Assembly (NCBI GenBank): GCA_021413535.1
Contig: JAIOQF010000217.1
Coordinates: 1 to 11,848, forward strand
From: Verrucomicrobiota bacterium
GTDB taxonomy: Bacteria > Verrucomicrobiota > Verrucomicrobiia > Verrucomicrobiales > Verrucomicrobiaceae
Direction of reading: 5' to 3'
DNA: 11,848 bases
The position numbers and the translations under genes were made by a program. A model generated the notes under the pieces. That model was not told where the DNA came from and searched no databases. It saw only the letters and a list, made by a program, of their open reading frames with translations. The first letter of the stretch is position 1, and every line of letters begins with the position of its first letter. Positions 1 through 6,631 of this stretch are shown in pieces.

Positions 1-1173
1 CATGTCGCGCGCATCGCCATCGAGCGGAAGCAATCCGAGTCAGCACTGCGGGATAGTGAAGAAAAGTTTCATGCGCTCTTCGAGAATGCCAGTGATGCGA
101 TTATCATCACGGAGGACGATCTGTTTATTGATTGTAACGCGCGATCGCTGGAGATGTTCGGCTGCCACTCGCGCGACCAGTTTCTGGGGCATCCGCCCTA
201 CGAATTTTCTCCCCCCTTCCAGCCGGACGGCCGGGACTCGACCGAGCTTGCGTTGGAGAAACTCAATGCCGCTCTCAACGGCCAGCCGCAATTTTTCGAA
301 TGGACGCATACAAAACTCGACGGCACGCCGTTCCCTGCGGAAGTTAGCTTGGTCAAAGTGGAGGTGGGAGATAAGACATTGATCCAGGGGATCGTTCGCG
401 ACATCAGCGAACGCAAGCGTGCCGAGGAGACCATTCGACAGCAAAATGCCGAACTAGAAACCCGCGTGGATCAGCGCACGGCAGAGCTGAGCAAGGCCAA
501 TAAAGAGCTTCGAAGTCTCATGACGACCCGCCGCCAGTTGGAGAAGGAAATCCTCGAGATCAGCGAGCGCGAGCAGAAGCGCATCGGCCAGGATTTGCAT
601 GACGATCTGGGCCAGCAACTCGCCGGCATCTGGTGCTTGAGCCAGCTGCTCGAAAGCAGCCTGGTCACCCAAAATTCATCGGATGCAGCAGCTGCCGCCA
701 AGATCACCAAACAGCTCCAGGAATCCCTCGAATTGACCCGTAAACTGGCCCAGGGTCTGTATCCCGTAGCATTGCAGGCTGAAGGACTCTCGTCTGCGCT
801 CGAAGAACTGGCCAGACGAACCACGGAGATGTTCAAAGTAAACTGCGTCTGCAAATGCCCGCAGCAACTTGTTCTGGACTACACCGTCGCCACCCACCTC
901 TACCGCATCGCGCAGGAGGCCATCACCAACGCCATCAAGCACGGGCGAGCAAAAAACATCGAAATCGAACTCTCCTCCAATACGCGCCAGACCTATCTGA
1001 CTATCAATAATGATGGTATATCCATGGCTAAAAAACCGATCAATGGCGATGGCATGGGCTTGCGCATCATGAAATATCGGGCCGACATGATCGGCGGCAA
1101 TCTTAGCATCAAATCGAATAATGATAACGAAGGAACCAGCGTGACCTGCATGATTCACACTCCGAAAAAATAA
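1..1173 (+). CDS. PAS-domain sensor histidine kinase (NarX/DegS-like, HisKA_3), 5' end missing
   Basis: The frame is open from base 1, so the gene begins upstream of the window and 390 codons are visible. The first residues (HVARIAIERKQ) look like the end of a GAF domain. A PAS/PAC domain follows at about residues 18-138 and ends in the usual DISERKRAEE linker. A coiled coil spans about 140-190. The HisKA_3 dimerisation and phosphoacceptor box comes next (ISEREQKRIGQDLHDDLGQQ), with the phosphoacceptor His at fragment residue 200 (codon 598-600). The HATPase domain shows an N-box (QEAITNAIKHG), a D-x-G-like segment (NNDG) and a G-box (GDGMGL, about 349-354). No transmembrane helix is visible in the part present. 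The response regulator starts 19 nt downstream, so this kinase very probably phosphorylates it. The signal sensed is not apparent. Confidence 0.93.
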   Translation, partial: HVARIAIERKQSESALRDSEEKFHALFENASDAIIITEDDLFIDCNARSLEMFGCHSRDQFLGHPPYEFSPPFQPDGRDSTELALEKLNAALNGQPQFFEWTHTKLDGTPFPAEVSLVKVEVGDKTLIQGIVRDISERKRAEETIRQQNAELETRVDQRTAELSKANKELRSLMTTRRQLEKEILEISEREQKRIGQDLHDDLGQQLAGIWCLSQLLESSLVTQNSSDAAAAAKITKQLQESLELTRKLAQGLYPVALQAEGLSSALEELARRTTEMFKVNCVCKCPQQLVLDYTVATHLYRIAQEAITNAIKHGRAKNIEIELSSNTRQTYLTINNDGISMAKKPINGDGMGLRIMKYRADMIGGNLSIKSNNDNEGTSVTCMIHTPKK

Positions 1174-1192
1174 CCCCCAACCAAGCAACCCT

Positions 1193-1876
1193 ATGAACAC
1201 CAGCACCACTAACCAGACAGAAATTCAGGCCCAAAAAAAAGTCTTCGTCGTCGACGATCATCCCATATTCCGGGACGGACTTGTGCGTATCGTCGAGCAG
1301 ATGCCCGATCTAGTTGTCTGCGGTGAATCGGACAATGCCGTCCAGGCACTCGACGAAATCTCCAAGCTGAACCCCGACCTCCTGCTCGTTGACATCGGCC
1401 TTCCGGGAATGAGCGGGCTCGAACTGATGCAGAATGTCCACGCCATCAAACCCAAACTGCCCGTGTTGGTGATTTCCATGCACGACGAAAGCCTCTACGC
1501 CATGCGAGTTCTGCGCGCAGGCGGGCGCGGTTACATCATGAAGCAGGCGGGCCCGGAAAAGATCATGCAGGCCATCACCACCGTCATGAGCGGGCGAATC
1601 TTTGCCACTGAGCGAACAGCCACATTGGCACTTGATTCCCTCACTCATACGGACTCGACAGGCTCCCATGGTGGTGTCGGCAAATTCACCAATCGCGAAC
1701 TCGAAGTCTTCCGCCTGACCGGTCAGGGCAAAGACAATCACCAGATCGCCAAGGAATTGAACGTCACCCTCAAGACCGTGGACACCCATCGAGGCAACAT
1801 CAAAGATAAACTGGGCTTGAAGAGCAACACAGAAGTCATCCACTACGCCGTGCGCTGGACAGCCGATCAATCTTAG
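1193..1876 (+). CDS. NarL/FixJ-family response regulator with LuxR-type HTH
   Basis: A 227-residue two-domain response regulator. The receiver domain (about 15-135) has the acidic pair D21/D22 (VVDDHP), phosphoacceptor D67 (LLLVDIGLPG), a Ser in the switch position (VLVIS, about 95) and conserved K117 (GYIMKQ). The C-terminal GerE/LuxR HTH occupies about 165-225 (FTNRELEVFRL, IAKELNVTLKTVDTHRGNIKDKL). It follows the kinase by 19 nt on the same strand and forms a two-component pair with it. Regulators of this type act as phosphorylation-dependent DNA-binding activators; targets cannot be inferred here. The ATG at 1193 has no Shine-Dalgarno motif (the leader reads CCCCCAACCAAGCAACCCT). A T7 run lies 8 nt after the stop, but no convincing hairpin precedes it. 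Confidence 0.96.
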   Translation: MNTSTTNQTEIQAQKKVFVVDDHPIFRDGLVRIVEQMPDLVVCGESDNAVQALDEISKLNPDLLLVDIGLPGMSGLELMQNVHAIKPKLPVLVISMHDESLYAMRVLRAGGRGYIMKQAGPEKIMQAITTVMSGRIFATERTATLALDSLTHTDSTGSHGGVGKFTNRELEVFRLTGQGKDNHQIAKELNVTLKTVDTHRGNIKDKLGLKSNTEVIHYAVRWTADQS

Positions 1877-1892
1877 TTAGAGCTTTTTTTAG

Positions 1893-1980
<88 letters not shown>

Positions 1981-2006
1981 GGGTTGCTAAGTTGCGTTGC
2001 GGGCGG

Positions 2007-2034
2007 AACATAGCCGGGACTGCGTCACTGAAAA
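2007..2034 (-). promoter_or_regulatory. Candidate promoter for tRNA-Ser
   Basis: On the minus strand there is a TTTTCA (-35, 2034-2029), a 16-nt spacer and a TATGTT (-10, 2012-2007). They lie 26 nt upstream of the tRNA 5' end. The GC-rich stretch just after the -10 box (CCGCCCGC) resembles the discriminator of stable-RNA promoters. Neither box is a full consensus match, so this is only a candidate. Confidence 0.3.
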
Positions 2035-2109
2035 GGGATTTTCTACTTGCTTTTTTCCCAATGACAGGGACTTTCACGGCCCTCCTTTTCCAACCCACGC
2101 AAAACCCAT

Positions 2110-2361
2110 ATGGTCGTTCTCAGACTCCGCCGCGAAGGCACCAAAAACCGTCCGTTTTATCGCATCGTCGCCGCTGACCAGCGGTTCCCACGCGATGGAC
2201 GTTTCCTTGAAATTCTCGGCACCTACGATCCGCTGATGGCAGATAACAACGTGAAGGTAAATCTCGATAAGGCCAACAAATGGATCTCCCTTGGTGCCCA
2301 GCCCAGTGAGACTGTGCGCAGCCTGCTGAAGAAAGCCGAGAAGGCTCTGGCTAAGGCCTGA
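2110..2361 (+). CDS. rpsP: 30S ribosomal protein S16
   Basis: An 83-residue protein beginning MVVLRLRREGTKNRPFYRIV, with the typical S16 core: the ADQRFPRDGRFLEILGTYDP segment, then VKVNLDKANKWISLGAQPSETV and a basic C-terminal tail. Length and sequence match the family throughout. S16 is a primary-binding protein needed for assembly of the 30S 5' domain. khpA follows 81 nt downstream, an arrangement common to many bacteria, but rimM and trmD, which often follow, are absent here. The ATG is preceded by CAACCCACGCAAAACCCAT with no Shine-Dalgarno motif; a pyrimidine tract CCTCCTTTTC lies at 2081-2090. Confidence 0.98.
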   Translation: MVVLRLRREGTKNRPFYRIVAADQRFPRDGRFLEILGTYDPLMADNNVKVNLDKANKWISLGAQPSETVRSLLKKAEKALAKA

Positions 2362-2382
2362 TCTCAGCGGTTTTGAAAAAAC

Positions 2383-2413
2383 TTCCGCCACTCGCTCCGT
2401 CGCGTTGGCGGAA
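2383..2413 (+). repeat. Perfect 8-bp inverted repeat between rpsP and khpA
   Basis: TTCCGCCA (2383-2390) and TGGCGGAA (2406-2413) are exact reverse complements separated by a 15-nt GC-rich loop. No T-tract follows, so it is not a standard intrinsic terminator. It may be an mRNA-processing or attenuation hairpin that sets the relative output of rpsP and khpA, or a protein-binding palindrome. Confidence 0.5.
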
Positions 2414-2442
2414 TACCTGCGTGGCGTGCAATCTTTATCAAC

Positions 2443-2760
2443 ATGGACACACCCGAGGCGCTTCGTGAATTCTTGATGTATGTGGTGGCGAATCTAATCG
2501 ACCACCCCGCCCAGGCCAGCATCGCCATCGGCACCAATACCAACGGAGCCATCTCTTACCGGCTCCAGCTCGCGCCCGAAGATGTGAAGCGCGTGGTGGG
2601 AAAAAATGGTTTTACCATCAGCGCCATCCGTTCCCTGATGAATGTGGCCGCGCGCAAGCATGACGTGAAAATCTCATTGCGTGTTGACGGTGTGAACGAG
2701 GAAGACATCTCCGACAAGCCCCACGCCAGCGAAACGGATACGGTGCCGCAACCGGAATAG
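2443..2760 (+). CDS. khpA: KH-domain RNA-binding protein KhpA
   Basis: A 105-residue protein related to KhpA/YlqC. Residues 1-80 match the family: an N-terminal helix (ALREFLMYVVANLIDHP), strands, and the KH loop G-K-N-G at 53-56 (VKRVVGKNGFTISAIRSLM) that contacts RNA. In other bacteria KhpA dimerises with KhpB/Jag and acts in RNA-based post-transcriptional control. Position directly after rpsP is the classic context. The C-terminus (about 82-105, VNEEDISDKPHASETDTVPQ) is a polar, acidic tail beyond the usual length of roughly 75-80 residues. The ATG has no Shine-Dalgarno motif. The stop lies 15 nt from the convergent phosphatase gene. Confidence 0.9.
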   Translation: MDTPEALREFLMYVVANLIDHPAQASIAIGTNTNGAISYRLQLAPEDVKRVVGKNGFTISAIRSLMNVAARKHDVKISLRVDGVNEEDISDKPHASETDTVPQPE

Positions 2761-2775
2761 TCCGCAGCCCGGACT

Positions 2776-3255
2776 TCAAGGCGGCAGCATTGTCCCCGCC
2801 TGGATGCGACAAACAATTTCAGCGCACCCGTCTTCCAGAAGATCGAGCACCAGTTCAAAATCCGCCGAACCTCCAAGATAGGGATCTGGCACCTCGGTAA
2901 TTTTATACCTCGTGCAGAACTCGCCGAAGAGCTTGATCTTGCTGCGGTAACGAGCCTCGGGATCCAGCGTCTTGATTTCTGCGAGATTGTCTTTGTCCAT
3001 GGCAAGGATCAGATCAAAATTCACAAGATCATTTGCTCGAACCTGTCGCGCCTGATGATCAAGGATCACGCCACGTTTGGCCGCTGCATCGACCATCCGT
3101 TTATCGGGCTGCTTTCCGGTGTGATAATCAAGCGTGCCTGCCGAATCCACCGTCATCATTTTACCGAGACCGGCCTTCTGCAACATTGCGCGCATCACGC
3201 CCTCCGCCGCTGGAGAGCGGCAGATGTTTCCCATACAAACGAAAAGCAGTTTCAC
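2776..3255 (-). CDS. Low-molecular-weight protein-tyrosine phosphatase
   Basis: A 159-residue cytoplasmic enzyme of the LMW-PTP family. The P-loop C-x5-R-S is at the N-terminus (CMGNICRS: nucleophile C7, phosphate-binding R13), and the general acid is D124 in the VPDPYLGG loop. The DSAGT motif (37-41) and FDLILAMD segment are also typical. Length is normal. The start is a GTG at 3255; the nearby ATG at about 3269 is out of frame. It follows the cobalamin-binding regulator by 10 nt on the same strand, so the two are probably co-transcribed. Bacterial members act on tyrosine-phosphorylated proteins, often in exopolysaccharide control, or serve as relatives of arsenate reductase; the DPY loop favours a phosphatase. 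Confidence 0.93.
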   Translation of the reverse strand: MKLLFVCMGNICRSPAAEGVMRAMLQKAGLGKMMTVDSAGTLDYHTGKQPDKRMVDAAAKRGVILDHQARQVRANDLVNFDLILAMDKDNLAEIKTLDPEARYRSKIKLFGEFCTRYKITEVPDPYLGGSADFELVLDLLEDGCAEIVCRIQAGTMLPP

Positions 3256-3265
3256 AGCGCGGGAT

Positions 3266-3883
3266 TCATGATTTTGTTTTGGCCGCCGTTAATTCTTCGA
3301 GCGCGGATTCGAGCGCGCCGAGGTCGGTGATCAACCGCACATCGGGCACCCGCAAGGCCTGGTGATATCCATAGGCGGCACGTCCGCCGATGAGCAGGGC
3401 AACATTCTGCGGCAGTAGTTTGCGCAGTCGGCTGAGTTCGCCGGGCACATCGGGATCATCGTTGGGATAGACGAGGCTGAGCGCGACAGCCTGGGCCTGA
3501 CGCTGTTTGGCGCAGGCGGCGATTTCCTCGGCGGGCAAAGACGGTCCGAGATACGTCGCGCGCCAGCCGACATCGCGCGCCGCCGCCGCGACCAGCAGAG
3601 CACCAACCTCGTGCGTCTGGCCAGCGGGCGTAGACACGATCAGCTCCGGCGCATTCAATCGCTTCGGATAACTCCGAGCCCCGAGCGATAGAAAATCCCG
3701 CACCACCGCCGTGGCCAGATGCTCGTGGGCGACTCGCAGCTCGCCCTTGCGCCAGCCTTCGCCGACTTCATGAACAAAGGGCGCGACCACCCGCAGCAAA
3801 GTGACCCGGTGACCGTAACGAATCCGCGCGTTCTCCAGCAGCTCGGTAAGCAACGGTTGCTCAATGCGTTTCACAGCCTCCAA
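3266..3883 (-). CDS. Cobalamin-binding domain of a CarH/LitR-type regulator (C-terminal part, frameshifted)
   Basis: A 205-residue open frame, starting at a TTG but open back to 3943. It holds a B12-binding four-helix cap (about 1-75) and a Rossmann B12 domain (about 78-200). The cap carries W44-x9-E54-H55 (GWRKGELRVAHEH), the signature of the CarH photoreceptor that packs against adenosylcobalamin. The Rossmann domain has the lower-ligand motif around H91 (QTHEVG), so key cofactor residues are kept. In known CarH proteins, adenosylcobalamin drives tetramerisation and repression in the dark, and light breaks it. The MerR DNA-binding half is immediately upstream in another frame, so this is most likely one gene split by an indel between 3863 and 3944. 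An independently translated B12 protein is possible but less likely. The LMW phosphatase gene follows after 10 nt. Confidence 0.82.
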   Translation of the reverse strand: MEAVKRIEQPLLTELLENARIRYGHRVTLLRVVAPFVHEVGEGWRKGELRVAHEHLATAVVRDFLSLGARSYPKRLNAPELIVSTPAGQTHEVGALLVAAAARDVGWRATYLGPSLPAEEIAACAKQRQAQAVALSLVYPNDDPDVPGELSRLRKLLPQNVALLIGGRAAYGYHQALRVPDVRLITDLGALESALEELTAAKTKS

Positions 3884-4127
3884 ACAGCAGGCGAGGCATT
3901 GCTCCGGCGTCTTGTGCAGCAGCGGACCATTGCCACCGGTCAGTCAGGCATTTCAGAACGCGCAGTTTTTCGATCTCTTCATCGGAGTAAAGCCTGCGGT
4001 TGGATTCCGTGCGCTTACAGCAGATCAGGCCGTAGCGCCGCTCCCACACGCGGATGGCATGCGAAGTAAGGCCAGTGCGGTGGCAGACGACCTTGATCGG
4101 ATGGCGCAGTTCGCGGGAGAGTGACAC
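3861..4127 (-). CDS. MerR-type HTH domain of a CarH/LitR-type regulator (N-terminal part, frameshifted)
   Basis: Residues 9-62 are a clear MerR winged helix: HPIKVVCHRTGLTSHAIRVW, then ERRYG, then TESNRRLYSDEEIEKLRVLK. After about residue 63 the frame turns into unrelated sequence (RWQWSAAAQ...) and stops at 3861. The next frame carries the natural continuation (GGNGPLLHKTPEQCLACC, then the cobalamin domain). Removing one G from the pair at 3938-3939 would join the halves into a protein of about 286 residues, the usual size for CarH. The start is GTG at 4127; an in-frame TAG two codons upstream rules out a longer protein, and no Shine-Dalgarno motif is present. The heptamer repeat element begins 6 nt upstream. 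Sequencing error, pseudogene and phase variation remain open. Confidence 0.8.
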   Translation of the reverse strand: MSLSRELRHPIKVVCHRTGLTSHAIRVWERRYGLICCKRTESNRRLYSDEEIEKLRVLKCLTDRWQWSAAAQDAGAMPRLLFGGCETH

Positions 4128-4133
4128 AGGCTA

Positions 4134-4256
4134 ATCGTTCAGGGTTCTTGGTTCATCGTTCAAGGGAAATCAGCATGAACTCAACTGGCGCGCAGCATTT
4201 GCATGTTTGTTAACCACCTGCAAACTACGAACCTTGAACCAAGAACGACGAACCTA
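4134..4256. repeat. Palindromic element of two inverted 7-bp repeat arrays
   Basis: The left arm has four GTTC cores at exact 7-nt spacing (4137, 4144, 4151, 4158). The right arm has four GAACNNN heptamers in phase at 4229, 4236, 4243 and 4250. The arms are inverted copies: the longest exact match is GTTCTTGGTTCA (4144-4155) against TGAACCAAGAAC (4235-4246). They are separated by about 64 nt of non-repetitive sequence. The element fills almost the whole gap between the divergent starts at 4127 and 4263, leaving 6 nt at each end. Any promoters for both genes must therefore lie in or beside it. Period, unit number and arrangement match a second element inside thiC. Confidence 0.8.
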
Positions 4257-4262
4257 AATAAC

Positions 4263-5708
4263 ATGCTGAATTACGTTTGGTCTTTTCTCCTGCTCACAGG
4301 TTTGATCGTGGGGGCAATATTTGGTCGGCTCGGCGTTGAGGCTGGAGTGGTGGACAGCATCTTTACCATCTGCAAAGACGCCGTCATGAAAGTGGCGCTG
4401 CCCCTGGCGGGCATGATCATGCTCTGGCTGGGCGTGCTTCGGGTCATGGAAAAATCGGGTCTCCTCAACAAGGTGGCACGGGCGCTTTCGCCACTGATGC
4501 GCCTCTTGTTTCCCGGCGTGCCGGCGGATCACCCTGCGATGGGCGCCATGGTGATGAACATCGCGGCCAACACACTGGGCCTGGGCAACGCGGCCACACC
4601 CTTCGGCCTGAAGGCGATGGAACATCTGCAAACTCTCAACCCCAACAAACAGAGCGCCAGCAACGCCATGTGCATGTTTCTCGCGCTCAATACCGCCGGC
4701 TTCATGCTCATCCCCATGTCGGCGATTAATTTTCTCAGCGCCGGCGGAGTAAAAAATCCCTATCAAATCATCACGCCAACTTTGTGCTCGACGCTCTGCG
4801 CCACCATCTGCGCTATCATCGCAGTCAAGCTGCTGGAGAAGCTACCAATCTTCCGGCAACTGCCCGATGAAAATTGCGCAGACATCTTGCCCTCGCCTGA
4901 ATCCAATTCGGGGCAAGATCCCGCCACCACGCCATTCCGCGCATCGATTCTGCGCCGCAGCCTGATCGCAGTGGCGGCGTTAGCCTTCGCGCTCGGTGGA
5001 TGGTTTGAGCTTTTTCCGAAACATCGCGAAAGCTTTCTCTCGGCGACCGGCTTGCAGTCCGTCATCGATCATGCGGCGAAAAAGAAGTCGGAAACTGACC
5101 AGCGATCCGCTGAATTGCAGTCGGCAAAAAAAGCGACATCAAATGAAGCCACCGCCGAAGGTCCCAGCTGGCCGCAATACATGCGCCGCGTCTCTACGCT
5201 GGCCATTCCGCTGGTGCTGGTGGTGGCAGTGCTGTTTGCGCTGGCGAAGGGCGTGCCGGTTTATGAAGAAGCCGTCGAAGGCGCCAAGGACGGATTCGCC
5301 GTCGTCACGCGGATCATGCCGTTCCTGGTGGTGATGCTCACGGCGCTGGCGGTGTTCAAAGAGAGCGGCGCGATGCTGCTGCTGGGGCAGTTGCTGGATC
5401 CCCTGCTGCGCTTGATCCATCTGCCGGCGGAACTTCTGCCGATGGCGATCATGCGGCCCTTGAGCGGTTCAGGATCGCAGGGAATTCTCAACGAAATTAT
5501 ATTGAATCCTTCTTCGACTGGTTTCTTGAAATACACGGCTGCCGTCATGTATGGCTCCACGGAAACGACATTCTACGTGCTGGCAGTTTACTTCGGCAGC
5601 GTAGGCGTGCGCCGCATCCGTCACGCTCTGGCAGTGGGAATTATCGCCGACGATGTCGGCATGACCTGCGCAGAGACGCTGGGACGATTACTGTTCGATC
5701 ATGCGTAG
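4263..5708 (+). CDS. SpmA-SpmB fusion membrane protein (nucleoside recognition/Gate domain)
   Basis: A 481-residue polytopic membrane protein. The first ~200 residues match spore maturation protein A: MLNYVWSFLLLTGLIVGAIF, ALPLAGMIMLWLGVLRVMEK, HPAMGAMVMNIAANTLGLGN, ATPFGLKAM and NAMCMFLALNT. The last ~160 match SpmB: VPVYEEAVEGAKDGF, MRPLSGSGSQG and GSTETTFYVLAVYFGSVG. A low-complexity, charged linker (about 265-305, rich in K, S, E, A) joins them. SpmA and SpmB are separate genes in endospore formers; fused forms occur in non-sporulating phyla, where the role is unknown, probably transport. An upstream in-frame ATG at 4203 would add 20 residues encoded by the heptamer repeats (QTTNLEPRTTNLNN), so I place the start at 4263. 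No Shine-Dalgarno motif is present. Confidence 0.92.
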   Translation: MLNYVWSFLLLTGLIVGAIFGRLGVEAGVVDSIFTICKDAVMKVALPLAGMIMLWLGVLRVMEKSGLLNKVARALSPLMRLLFPGVPADHPAMGAMVMNIAANTLGLGNAATPFGLKAMEHLQTLNPNKQSASNAMCMFLALNTAGFMLIPMSAINFLSAGGVKNPYQIITPTLCSTLCATICAIIAVKLLEKLPIFRQLPDENCADILPSPESNSGQDPATTPFRASILRRSLIAVAALAFALGGWFELFPKHRESFLSATGLQSVIDHAAKKKSETDQRSAELQSAKKATSNEATAEGPSWPQYMRRVSTLAIPLVLVVAVLFALAKGVPVYEEAVEGAKDGFAVVTRIMPFLVVMLTALAVFKESGAMLLLGQLLDPLLRLIHLPAELLPMAIMRPLSGSGSQGILNEIILNPSSTGFLKYTAAVMYGSTETTFYVLAVYFGSVGVRRIRHALAVGIIADDVGMTCAETLGRLLFDHA

Positions 5709-5709
5709 C

Positions 5710-5738
5710 AGCCGACGTGAGGAGGCTCTAACTTTTTT
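5710..5738 (+). terminator. Weak candidate terminator after the SpmA-SpmB gene
   Basis: A short AGCC/GGCT stem (5710-5713 with 5724-5727) follows the stop codon, then a T6 run at 5733-5738. The stem is only 4 bp and is 5 nt from the T run, so this is a weak call. It is in the right place between two convergent genes. Confidence 0.25.
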
Positions 5739-5809
5739 CTGCGAACGGCAATCTCAACATCCATTTAGTGCCTCGTCACCTCGGCAACGATCCGACCCGG
5801 GCCGCACGC

Positions 5810-6619
5810 CTATTTCTTCTCGTTTTCCGCAACCTTCATGATGATCACCTGACGCACCCAAATGGCGGCGCTGGCGGGATCGGCATTCTGCAGCACCAGG
5901 CTTGCTCCGGTGAGACTCTTGTCCAAATGGAAGTCACCCAGAACCGCGATACGAAATTCATTGATGCCTCCGGTGGCGTTGGCGGCGGTGAATGCGCGAG
6001 GCACGCTGACCGAACCGAGGTGCGCGATGATAGTGGTGTCAGCGGGTTTTCCAGCACAGGAATAGAGAATGGAAATGCGATGGTCGCCTGCGGGAATTTT
6101 ATCGATCTGCCACTCAACCGCACCGACTGGCACCGCGCGACCGTCAGGTTTGACGGTCAGGCTGGCGAGGGCCGGCGAGAACCTTTTCGCAGATGCAGCA
6201 GTAAGAATTAGGGCAGATTCCCGAATCTTATTTTTTTGACCTTTGTCCATGAATGGCTCCGACGCGGGCCGCTGGTCCGACATGAATCCATGATGCTCAC
6301 GATTCAGCACATCGTAGGGCAGGAGCCCGGAACCCGTTGAGATATTTTTTACAAGATCAATCTCCGCTTGCACATCGGCGATGCGCTCAGTGCGACCGCG
6401 CTGCGCCATCGTCTGCTTGAGTTTATCCAGGGAAATCAGGTATTCCTGAATGATGGGCGCATGGTATTTGCGCAGATTGGTTGAATAGGTTTCATCGAGC
6501 TGTTCCAGCCGCTCAGCTGGCGTCTGGCCGATTTCATTGGTTTGAGCCGCCGCTGTCACGGACAACATAATTCCGGCGAATGCAGCCAGGCAGATTGAGT
6601 GATGAAAAGTCATGCGCAT
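5810..6619 (-). CDS. Secreted protein of unknown function, helical module plus beta-sandwich (third gene of operon)
   Basis: A 269-residue protein I cannot assign to a characterised family. A signal peptide is clear (hydrophobic core about 8-22, likely cleavage after TAAA, residue 25). Residues 35-92 are a predicted charged helical pair (LEQLDETYSTNLRKY, then EYLISLDKLKQT, then IADVQAEIDLV), a module frequent in secreted proteins of Verrucomicrobia and Planctomycetes. Residues about 135-265 look like a beta-sandwich with W170-x5-P176-x-G178-x-H180-x-I182 and C188, the same signature and spacing as the two upstream genes. It starts 12 nt after the stop of the 508-residue protein, so it is probably in the same operon. 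A second ATG two codons in is an alternative start. No Shine-Dalgarno motif is present. No catalytic motif is visible; a carbohydrate- or surface-binding role is a guess. Confidence 0.82.
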   Translation of the reverse strand: MRMTFHHSICLAAFAGIMLSVTAAAQTNEIGQTPAERLEQLDETYSTNLRKYHAPIIQEYLISLDKLKQTMAQRGRTERIADVQAEIDLVKNISTGSGLLPYDVLNREHHGFMSDQRPASEPFMDKGQKNKIRESALILTAASAKRFSPALASLTVKPDGRAVPVGAVEWQIDKIPAGDHRISILYSCAGKPADTTIIAHLGSVSVPRAFTAANATGGINEFRIAVLGDFHLDKSLTGASLVLQNADPASAAIWVRQVIIMKVAENEKK

Positions 6620-6631
6620 CGGACGGATTGA

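Noticed and set aside
676..1209. 177-codon minus-strand open frame opposite the histidine kinase
   Set aside because: It lies wholly over the kinase catalytic domain, whose motifs are unmistakable; the antisense product has no recognisable features.
1877..1892. Intrinsic terminator after the response regulator
   Set aside because: A T7 run is present at 1884-1890, but I could not find a convincing GC-rich stem before it.
4134..4256. CRISPR array
   Set aside because: Units are 7 nt, degenerate and inverted between two arms, with no constant-length repeats and spacers and no cas genes nearby.
4203..4262. Upstream start for the SpmA-SpmB protein
   Set aside because: The added 20 residues are a translation of the heptamer repeats and are not family-like; SpmA proteins start with the equivalent of MLNYVW.
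5739..5809. Small gene or RNA in the convergent gap
   Set aside because: No start with coding character or RNA fold was visible; the gap is short and lies between two gene ends.
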